From: Eubacteriaceae bacterium Marseille-Q4139
Lineage (GTDB): Bacteria > Bacillota > Clostridia > Lachnospirales > Lachnospiraceae
Direction: 5' to 3'
Assembly (NCBI GenBank): GCA_018223415.1
Contig: JAGTTQ010000001.1
Coordinates: 1,646,865-1,710,864 of the forward strand
DNA: 64,000 bases
A program made the translations under genes and the position numbers. The notes beneath the pieces were generated by a model that saw nothing but the letters and a program-made list of their open reading frames with translations, was not told where the DNA came from and did not search any database. Below are positions 8,238-14,514 of this stretch, piece after piece (positions within the stretch are counted from its first letter, which is position 1; each line of letters opens with the position of its first letter).

Positions 8238-9368
8238 TTAGGGAAAAACCTTTTTTCCGTCAATCAGCATGGTTCCCACACTTCCGGAATAGGAAATCGG
8301 ATCACCGTTCCAAATCACGAGATCCGCATCTTTTCCCGGCTCCAGGGTTCCGATTCTGAAATCCAGGCCGTAATATTTTGCCGGATATGCCGTCACGCCT
8401 TTGATGGCTTCCTCTCTTCCGAGTCCACGGTCAACCATCAGGGCAAGCTGCATCCGGATCAAATCCTCGGAGATAGACGGATGACCCGTTGCGATGGCCG
8501 GATGAATGCCTGCTTTTTCCATCCGCGCCCCAAGGGCCAGATCCTTTCCTGCCGCCTCGGCGGAGAAAGAGAGTCCGTATAACGGCCCGATGATAAATTT
8601 GAAGTCCTTTCTCTGAAGATCCTCGCAGACAGTCAGGGCGTCGTAAGCCATCACCAGAATATAGTTGAGGCCGAATTCCTCGCCGATCCGCACGGCAGCC
8701 TCCATGTCATTGGCCTTCATGGCCACCATCTGCACCGGCATTCCATCAAAAACCCGCGCCAGGGCATCAAGCTCCATCCGGTATTCCTGCTTTTCCCCGG
8801 CCTTTTCCTTCCGGTGGTATTCCTGCGCCTGGAATAATGCCTCGCGGATCATGGCTGCACTGGCCATTCTCGTCTCCGGGCTCTTTCCCTTGGCGCCGAA
8901 TTTCTTTCTCGGCGCATTGGTGAACACGAAACGGTAGGCAATCTCCGGCACTACAATCCGCTTCTCCAGATTATCGCCGGCCGTCTTTACGGCCGCACAG
9001 GTGCCTCCGATCAGATTTTCATTTCCCGGCCCTGTTACGGCGCAGGTAACGCCGCCGCTCACAGCCATCTCAAAGCCCTCGTCTGCAAAATTCAAAGCGT
9101 CGTACGCCCGCATCTCCGGCATCACCGGCCTTGCATCGTTGGCATCCGCTTCTTCAAAGCGGTGAACCTGGCTCGTGATGCCAAGCTGGCAGTTTCCTTC
9201 CACGAATCCAGGCGTCACAACGGCGCCTCCGGCATCTATAATTTCTTCCCCATTCTCCGGCGTCAGGCAGTCTTCCACCTGAAAGATTTTTCCGTCCAGA
9301 ATCCGGATATCTTTTTTCTTCTCAAATATTTCCGCTCCGTCGATCAGCAAACAATTCTGAATCAGCAT
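8238..9368 (-). CDS. Amidohydrolase-fold protein lacking all metal ligands (putative pseudoenzyme)
   Basis: This 376-residue protein is a clear paralogue of the upstream neighbour. They share the N-terminal beta-sandwich strand MLIxNC, DAGGxxVTPGF, the GPGxxNLxGGT loop, FDGM, AND-AA-RI-EEFGLN, and LEPGKDADLVIWNGDP at the end. However, every metal-binding position of the amidohydrolase barrel is replaced. HCH becomes N59-C60-Q61, the paired His after strand 5 become V215 and M217, the strand-6 His becomes M240, and the strand-8 Asp (TDSH) becomes G295 (TGHP). Hydrolysis by the normal mechanism is thus unlikely. Its ATG overlaps the neighbour's stop by seven bases (ATGCTGA), and GGGGAGG precedes it, so the two are probably made together. 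A regulatory or structural partner role is inference. Confidence 0.85.
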   Translation of the reverse strand: MLIQNCLLIDGAEIFEKKKDIRILDGKIFQVEDCLTPENGEEIIDAGGAVVTPGFVEGNCQLGITSQVHRFEEADANDARPVMPEMRAYDALNFADEGFEMAVSGGVTCAVTGPGNENLIGGTCAAVKTAGDNLEKRIVVPEIAYRFVFTNAPRKKFGAKGKSPETRMASAAMIREALFQAQEYHRKEKAGEKQEYRMELDALARVFDGMPVQMVAMKANDMEAAVRIGEEFGLNYILVMAYDALTVCEDLQRKDFKFIIGPLYGLSFSAEAAGKDLALGARMEKAGIHPAIATGHPSISEDLIRMQLALMVDRGLGREEAIKGVTAYPAKYYGLDFRIGTLEPGKDADLVIWNGDPISYSGSVGTMLIDGKKVFP

Positions 9369-10543
9369 ATGGTTTCCTCCCCTGCTTCCGTCCTCTGGTA
9401 CACAATCTTTCCGTTGATGACGACTGTCTCCGGTTTTCCGCCTGTCTCAAACGGATCCACGGCCCAGACGACGAGGTCTGCCGTTTTTCCAGGCTCAATG
9501 CTGCCGAGCTCGTCTCCGAGATCCAGGGCTTTCGCCGCATAGATTGTCACACAGCGGTACGCCGTCTCCTCTGACAGCCCGTTTGCGATCAGGATTGCCA
9601 CCTGGGGCAGAAAACCTTCCATCGGAATCACATGGGAATCCGTCGTCAGCGTAAATTCAATTCCGGCCTGTTCCAGCAGCGCAGGTGCATCATACCGTTT
9701 GTTCTGTACCTCCAGTTTGCTTTTCCCGCCGATGGTGGGGCCTAAAATGTAGTGGGCGCCGGCCTCCTTTAACGTATCCGTCATCATCCAGCCCTCGGTA
9801 CAGTGCTCGATGCTGAGGTTCAGCCCGAACTCCTCTGCGATCCGGATTGCAGTCAGGATATCGTTCGCCTGGTGGGCATGGATCTTCACCAGCATGCCGT
9901 CAAAGGCGCGCATCAGCGAATGCATCGCCAGATCAAAATGGAACGTACTCTCTTCTCCCCGTTCCAGTTTTTCCTGGTGGGCCAGCCATTTTTCCCGGTA
10001 TTCCTTCGCCCGGTAAAGAGTCTGGCGCATCAGGGCCGCCGATCCCATCCGCGTGGTCGGCGTCTGGTTCCGCCTGCTGTAATTTAAGCGCGGATTTTCG
10101 CCCAGCGCCATTTTCAGGGCGCCTTCTTCCCTGATAATCCGCTCCTTCAGCGTTTCTCCGGCGGATTTTATGAAGACAAAGGTGCCGCCCATCAGATTCG
10201 AGCTTCCCGGCCCGACAGCCAGGGTCGTCACGCCTGCGTGAAGCGCCTGTGTGAAGGTTTCGGAGTGAAAGTCGATGGCGTCGATGGCGCGCAGTTCCGG
10301 ATGGATCGGGTCTGTCTTTTCATTCCCGTCCTCCCCGGCGCTGCTTAACATTCCGAGGTGGCAGTGCGGTTCGATAAAGCCTGGAGTCACAAGCTTTCCT
10401 CCGGCATCCACCACCTGATCGCCTGGCGCCGGCGTGAGATTTTTTTCAATTCTGGCAAATTTCCCCTCTTCTATCGCCACGTCGTAATGCTCTTTGTATA
10501 TTCCGGCCATGGTGATCAGATTGCAGTTCTTGATGATTAACAT
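9362..10543 (-). CDS. Imidazolonepropionase-like amidohydrolase
   Basis: This metal-dependent hydrolase has 393 residues and AAAGGAGAGG seven bases before its ATG. The ligands of the amidohydrolase barrel are in place: H60-C-H62 after strand 1, H222 and H224 after strand 5, H247 after strand 6 (SIEHC) and catalytic D302 after strand 8 (TTDSH). The ends form the usual composite beta-sandwich (LVTPGFIEPHCHLG and GSIEPGKTADLVVW). This family cleaves cyclic amides, dipeptides or related compounds; the substrate is not visible here. It is the first gene of a two-gene operon whose second member is a ligand-less copy. No transporter or pathway gene lies next to it. Upstream is the palindromic tandem repeat. 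Confidence 0.85.
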   Translation of the reverse strand: MLIIKNCNLITMAGIYKEHYDVAIEEGKFARIEKNLTPAPGDQVVDAGGKLVTPGFIEPHCHLGMLSSAGEDGNEKTDPIHPELRAIDAIDFHSETFTQALHAGVTTLAVGPGSSNLMGGTFVFIKSAGETLKERIIREEGALKMALGENPRLNYSRRNQTPTTRMGSAALMRQTLYRAKEYREKWLAHQEKLERGEESTFHFDLAMHSLMRAFDGMLVKIHAHQANDILTAIRIAEEFGLNLSIEHCTEGWMMTDTLKEAGAHYILGPTIGGKSKLEVQNKRYDAPALLEQAGIEFTLTTDSHVIPMEGFLPQVAILIANGLSEETAYRCVTIYAAKALDLGDELGSIEPGKTADLVVWAVDPFETGGKPETVVINGKIVYQRTEAGEETIC

Positions 10544-10591
10544 ATACCCTCTCCTTTGCTGTGAATTGGCGGCGGCGCTGTGGGCGCCGCC

Positions 10592-10790
10592 GCCTCCGGC
10601 GGAACTTAGCGCCCGGCTTTCCGCGGCGGGCGCGGAAACCGGTATGCGCCGGTATAATAACCGCTCTGCGGCTATTATTCTATGTCCGTTTCACGGCCAT
10701 AGAGCCTCCGGCGGAATTTAGCGCCCGGCTTTCCGCGGCGGGCGCGGAAACCGGTATGCGCCGGTATAATAACCGCTCTGCGGTTATTAT
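10592..10790. repeat. Tandem pair of an 87-base palindromic repeat
   Basis: Two near-identical 87-base units lie at 10592-10678 and 10704-10790 (112-base offset, about two mismatches). Each contains a GCGCCCG/CGGGCGC pair and a hairpin. In the second copy the hairpin has a perfect 13-base stem (GGTATAATAACCG, loop CTCTG, 10763-10793). In the first copy one base differs and becomes a G-U pair on the minus strand, so the fold is kept. No run of T follows, so this is not a plain terminator. This non-coding stretch fills the space between the BlaR1-like gene and the amidohydrolases. Confidence 0.8.
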
Positions 10791-10839
10791 ACCATTCCCG
10801 CCTTCACAAAGCAAACGCTGGGAGGGATTTGTCTCCGGT

Positions 10840-12600
10840 TTATTCTGAAAAGAGCGGGATCTTTCTGATCTCCTTCAGATCCCTGTTCCAGATTCCGTAC
10901 CAGAGGCTGCTTAAGTTCTCTCCGTCGGCGGCAAGGAAGCCGTACGTATTGGTGTCGTACTCCGCAATTTCCGTCGGGCCATAATAAATCCGGCCGCTTT
11001 CCTCCGACAGGAACAGTTCTAAAAGCTCATGATATAGCTCTAACTGGGCCGGGGCATCGCTAATCTGCGTCATGGTCTCCAGCATGTCCCCGGAAACCTG
11101 GGACACCTCATAAACCCGATCCTGTGCTTCATCATAGATGTACAAGGCTTTTTCCGCCGGCGTCTCCGAATAAATTTCCGGGATAATAATCGTCCCGCTT
11201 TCCCCGGCAAATACCCCTGTATAGGCATCGCCGGCCATGACGAGGCCACCTGTCTCTTCAAGCGTGACGGCGCTTAAAAGCTCTGCCCCGGGTTCCCCGG
11301 TTCCTTCCGTTATCTGAAAGCTCAGATAGCCGAAGTTTCCATGGAGGGCAATTTTTCCAGCGCTCACATAATCCAGCTCCGCGTACTCACCGATGGGCGT
11401 ATCCCCGGCCGCCTCCAGGTCAATATGGGCCGCCGGCACACCGTCTTCTTCTCCGCCTTCCCCTACTTTCCCGGCAACAAAAATCGAGGTGGGGCCGTCG
11501 GCGCCCCCGATGATGCTGATCCCCTCGTCTCCTGTTCCATCTGTTTTTCCAGCAAGAAAAATTGAGGTGGGGCCATCGGCTCCCCCAATGATGCTGACGT
11601 TGGATTCTTCTCCTGTCATACTTCCGGCTCCTTCCTGTTCCGGCCTTAACGGATCCGTCAAAAGCGTCACGGCAGCCGCTCCCAAAAGGAGGACGGCAGC
11701 CAGGCAGATCCATTTCTTCGGCCGGCTATATTTTAAAATGTTCCGGATTCTCGACTCCGTGCTACTCTCTCCAAAGGCCAGGGGCAGGCCAAGCCCGCTT
11801 CTCCTGACGGAAAACTTAAGAAGCGCCATGGAGTATTCTTTCTTCCTGTTTTCCCCCAATGTCCCGATTACTGCTTCATCGCAGGCCATTTCCAGATCGC
11901 GCCCGAACAGGACAAACATCAGCCAGACAAGCGGATTGAACCAGTGGACAGAAAGAGCCAGGAAGGAGAACGCCTTCCAAAGCGGATCGCCGCGCCGGAT
12001 ATGGGCTCTCTCATGGGCCAGGATCATCTCCCTCTCCGCTTTATATTCCCCGGAAAGAAGATACTCCGGAAGAAAAATTTTCGGCCGTATAAGGCCTGCC
12101 GTCACCGGCGACGCCAGTTCTTCCGCATAATATGCGCCGCCGTCGCCCGGGACAGCACATTTTAACTGTCTCATCAGTTTTATGTACCGGAATCCGTGAA
12201 AGCCGAGAAACAGCGCCAGTCCGGCCAGCCAGACGGCCGTAAAAATCCCAGGGAGAGCCTGGAAAAACGCCGCGTGCCCCGCAGCTTCCCCCTGCGCCGC
12301 AGACGGCACCAGCATCACATTCACGCGCCGGTCGATAGCGGAAATCCCCGTGTCCAGATACGTTACCGTATTTCCCCCATACTCCGCCTGCACAAGCGGC
12401 TCCGGATTTACCGGCAGAAGCGAAGCCGGGGACGCGAACGTAAACGGCCATAAAAGGCGAACCATCGCAAACAGCCACAAAACACAGAAATACCGCTTTG
12501 GAAGCTGCTTAAAAAGAGGCCGCAAAATAAGCGTCAGAAGTATCATCACACTTCCCGCCGCAGTCATGCCAAACAATTTCCCTGCCAATACCCCGCTCAT
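10840..12600 (-). CDS. BlaR1/MecR1-type M56 membrane metallopeptidase
   Basis: M56 proteins are membrane sensors whose intracellular zinc peptidase inactivates the partner BlaI repressor. The chosen start, MSGVLAGKLFGM, gives 586 residues and has AAAGGAGA nine bases upstream. The longer frame has none. N-terminal membrane helices (MILLTLILRPL, CVLWLFAMVRLLW, IFTAVWLAGLALFLGF) frame the zinc motif LAHERAHIRRGD and the downstream ACDEAV Glu. A further helix (WICLAAVLLLGAAAVTLL) leads to an outer C-terminal domain. It is not a penicillin-binding fold. Instead it carries two copies of SIIGGADGPTSIF (DNA 11467-11523 and 11545-11601) and then a beta-rich tail. The signal sensed is unknown. The gene is one base after the BlaI-like gene. 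Confidence 0.88.
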   Translation of the reverse strand: MSGVLAGKLFGMTAAGSVMILLTLILRPLFKQLPKRYFCVLWLFAMVRLLWPFTFASPASLLPVNPEPLVQAEYGGNTVTYLDTGISAIDRRVNVMLVPSAAQGEAAGHAAFFQALPGIFTAVWLAGLALFLGFHGFRYIKLMRQLKCAVPGDGGAYYAEELASPVTAGLIRPKIFLPEYLLSGEYKAEREMILAHERAHIRRGDPLWKAFSFLALSVHWFNPLVWLMFVLFGRDLEMACDEAVIGTLGENRKKEYSMALLKFSVRRSGLGLPLAFGESSTESRIRNILKYSRPKKWICLAAVLLLGAAAVTLLTDPLRPEQEGAGSMTGEESNVSIIGGADGPTSIFLAGKTDGTGDEGISIIGGADGPTSIFVAGKVGEGGEEDGVPAAHIDLEAAGDTPIGEYAELDYVSAGKIALHGNFGYLSFQITEGTGEPGAELLSAVTLEETGGLVMAGDAYTGVFAGESGTIIIPEIYSETPAEKALYIYDEAQDRVYEVSQVSGDMLETMTQISDAPAQLELYHELLELFLSEESGRIYYGPTEIAEYDTNTYGFLAADGENLSSLWYGIWNRDLKEIRKIPLFSE

Positions 12601-12601
12601 C

Positions 12602-12991
12602 CTATGTCTCCTTTCCCTTATCCTGTTCCTCTTCGGGCAATGCCTGTTCCACAAGCCGGTAAATGGCCTCCGCCTCCCGCCGGCTCAGTTTCCTGTCCTT
12701 TAAAAATGCGTTGAGAAAGGCCGGCAGAGAGCCGCCAAAGCTTTTCTCTATCAGGATCTCGCATTCGTATTTCCCTACCTGTTCCCTGTCCACAAGGGAG
12801 GTAACGACGGCATTCTCATTCTTTACAAAGCCCTTTTCCTCCAGCTTTTTAAGCACCGTATAGCATGTGGACTTTTTCCATTCCAGCTTTTCCAGAGCCA
12901 GCTTCGCAAGCTCCGTAGAACGCACCGGTTCCACATCCCAGATCAGGTCCATGAACCGGAATTCTCCTTCGTGCAGTTTCAGTCTCTCCAT
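12602..12991 (-). CDS. BlaI/MecI/CopY family transcriptional repressor
   Basis: The 129-residue winged-helix repressor begins MERLKLHEGEFRFMDLIWDVEP. Family hallmarks are the N-terminal LxxxExxIMxxLW-like region, the recognition helix part KKSTCYTVLKKLEEKGFV, and the wing (VVTSLVDREQVGKYECEILIEKSF). The C-terminal dimerisation helices contain the region normally cut by the M56 partner. That partner follows directly, and the stop TAG is separated from its ATG by one base. Two inverted repeats of GTCTAT-N4-ATAGAC type at the promoter are the likely operators, which implies autorepression. Confidence 0.92.
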   Translation of the reverse strand: MERLKLHEGEFRFMDLIWDVEPVRSTELAKLALEKLEWKKSTCYTVLKKLEEKGFVKNENAVVTSLVDREQVGKYECEILIEKSFGGSLPAFLNAFLKDRKLSRREAEAIYRLVEQALPEEEQDKGKET

Positions 12992-13055
12992 TTTATCCCC
13001 ACTTTCTGCTATTTTCGCAGCACAGCATCGTAAAATTCCGGGTTCCCCGGTATTG

Positions 13056-13071
13056 GTCTATTAAAATAGTC
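13056..13071. promoter_or_regulatory. Candidate BlaI operator, downstream copy
   Basis: The sequence GTCTAT-TAAA-ATAGTC is an inverted repeat with one mismatch to the perfect copy at 13086-13101. It lies just downstream of the predicted transcription start. Confidence 0.6.
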
Positions 13072-13084
13072 CTTGTACAGTTTC

Positions 13085-13113
13085 AGTCTATCATAATAGA
13101 CCAAACGGTGCAA
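13085..13113 (-). promoter_or_regulatory. Promoter of the blaI-blaR1-like operon with overlapping operator
   Basis: The minus strand reads TTGCAC, 17 bases, TAGACT. A perfect inverted repeat GTCTAT-CATA-ATAGAC at 13086-13101 covers the -10 box and half the spacer, so a bound repressor would block RNA polymerase. A second copy lies 30 bases away, three helical turns. Confidence 0.7.
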
Positions 13114-13135
13114 GGACTTAAATCTTAACACTTTC

Positions 13136-13642
13136 TTACATTTTCTGACAGGCTTCGCAAGCCTCTTTTTCCATCTCTTTCTTCCGCTTTCCCTCTGCCC
13201 GGAGCTCCTTAAAAAACTCCTTAAGCATGGCGGAGCACTCCTCACCCAGAAGCCCGATTTCCGTCTCCGCCTGGTGATTGAAACCGTCTTCATGGAGCAG
13301 ATCCAGCACCGAACCGGCACAGCCCGCCTTCGGATTCATGCAGCCGATTACCACCCGCGGAATCCTGGCCTGCACAATGGCTCCGGCGCACATCGGACAT
13401 GGCTCCAACGTCACATACATCGTGCAGTCCTCCAGCCTCCAGTCGCCGATTTTTCTGCACGCCTTCCTGATGGCAATGATCTCTGCATGGGCCAGCACAT
13501 TCCCGTCGATGGTTCTCCTGTTGTATCCGCGCCCTATGATTTTCCCGTCGTGAACGATCACACAGCCGATGGGGACTTCCTTTAAAGCCGCCGCTTTTTT
13601 CGCCTGCCGGATCGCCTCCCGCATATATTTTTCCTCTGGCAT
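13136..13642 (-). CDS. tadA: tRNA-specific adenosine deaminase TadA
   Basis: TadA makes inosine at the wobble position (A34) of tRNA-Arg(ACG). The 168-residue protein has the deaminase zinc motifs HAE (VLAHAEIIAIRKA), with Glu as proton shuttle, and PCPMCAGAI, whose two Cys complete the zinc site. The N-terminal KKAAALKEVPIGCVIVHDG and NRRTIDGNVLAHAE are typical TadA. The C-terminal tail (after about residue 145) is a Lys/Glu-rich helix. A promoter lies just upstream on the same strand, and the gene is followed directly by the blaI promoter. Confidence 0.95.
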   Translation of the reverse strand: MPEEKYMREAIRQAKKAAALKEVPIGCVIVHDGKIIGRGYNRRTIDGNVLAHAEIIAIRKACRKIGDWRLEDCTMYVTLEPCPMCAGAIVQARIPRVVIGCMNPKAGCAGSVLDLLHEDGFNHQAETEIGLLGEECSAMLKEFFKELRAEGKRKKEMEKEACEACQKM

Positions 13643-13675
13643 CCGCCGAACCTCCGTCTGTATATTTGCTTTCTT

Positions 13676-13704
13676 ATTTTAGCATCCTTTCGCGCTGCCT
13701 GCAA
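13676..13704 (-). promoter_or_regulatory. Promoter of tadA
   Basis: The minus strand reads TTGCAG, 17 bases, TAAAAT, about 34 bases before the tadA ATG. It stands back to back with the plus-strand promoter at 13719-13747. Confidence 0.65.
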
Positions 13705-13718
13705 GCCGCCTTCCGGGC

Positions 13719-13747
13719 TTTACATTGTGCTGCCAAGCGTCTATACT
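13719..13747 (+). promoter_or_regulatory. Promoter of the nrdG-like gene
   Basis: The plus strand reads TTTACA, 17 bases, TATACT. It lies about 60 bases upstream of the gene; a small ACGCAT/ATGCGT stem lies in the leader. Confidence 0.65.
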
Positions 13748-13816
13748 GTAAGAAACGCATGCCTGCGGCGGATGCGTCCCTGAAAACTAATCACGCTGGA
13801 AGGAATGAAACATTCT

Positions 13817-14512
13817 ATGAAAATATGCGGACTCCAAAAAACAACGCTTCTGGATTTTCCCGGCCATGTGGCCGCCACCATTTTTACGGGCGGATGCAAT
13901 TTCCGCTGCCCGTTCTGCCACAACAGTGACCTTCTCGGAAACGACGCGCCTGCGGCCTTTACCGATTCGGAGGTGCTGGATTTCCTGAAACGGCGCCGCG
14001 GGATTTTAGAAGGCGTCGCCATCACCGGCGGTGAGCCGACGCTCCAGCCGGATCTGCTTCCATTTATGGAAGAAGTCCGGCGGCTCGGCTACCAGATTAA
14101 GCTGGATACCAACGGCTGCCGGCCGCAGGTGTTAAAGGAAATCTGCGCCGCTGGCCTTGCGGACTACGTGGCCATGGACATCAAGACATGCAAAGAACGG
14201 TACCCGCAGGTTGCCGGGGTACCGTCCATTGACATGGGAAAAATTGAGGAAAGCGTCGATTTTCTAAAACAGGGGACTGTGCCCTACGAATTCCGCACAA
14301 CCGTCGTGCGGGAGCTCCACTCCGCCGCCGATTTTGAAAAGATCGGGCCGTGGATCGAGGGCTGCCCCTCCTACTATCTGCAAAACTTTGTGGATTCCGG
14401 CAATGTCCTGAACCCGGTTTATACAAGCTATGGGAAAGAAGAGCTGCTTTCCTTTCTGGAAATTGTCCGGCCGTTTGTCGGCCATGCAGAGCTTCGCGGC
14501 ATTGATTACTAA
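13817..14512 (+). CDS. nrdG: Anaerobic ribonucleotide reductase activating protein (radical SAM)
   Basis: The 231-residue enzyme uses a [4Fe-4S] cluster and S-adenosylmethionine to make the glycyl radical of class III ribonucleotide reductase. The cluster motif CNFRCPFC (CX3CX2C) follows KTTLLDFPGHVAATIFTGG, typical of this group. Further radical SAM blocks are VAITGGEPTLQPDL and IKLDTNG. The nrdD partner is not in the window, so an activase for another glycyl radical enzyme is possible. An in-frame ATG at 13805 sits directly against GGAAGGA, too close for normal initiation; 13817 is about 13 bases from it. Both are possible, and I prefer the second because the family usually starts MKI-GLQKT. 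It is convergent with the next gene, two bases between stops. Confidence 0.85.
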   Translation: MKICGLQKTTLLDFPGHVAATIFTGGCNFRCPFCHNSDLLGNDAPAAFTDSEVLDFLKRRRGILEGVAITGGEPTLQPDLLPFMEEVRRLGYQIKLDTNGCRPQVLKEICAAGLADYVAMDIKTCKERYPQVAGVPSIDMGKIEESVDFLKQGTVPYEFRTTVVRELHSAADFEKIGPWIEGCPSYYLQNFVDSGNVLNPVYTSYGKEELLSFLEIVRPFVGHAELRGIDY

Positions 14513-14514
14513 CC

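Noticed and set aside
10592..10790. Possible CRISPR array
   Set aside because: Only two repeat units, each 87 bases and palindromic, with a single short spacer and no cas genes.
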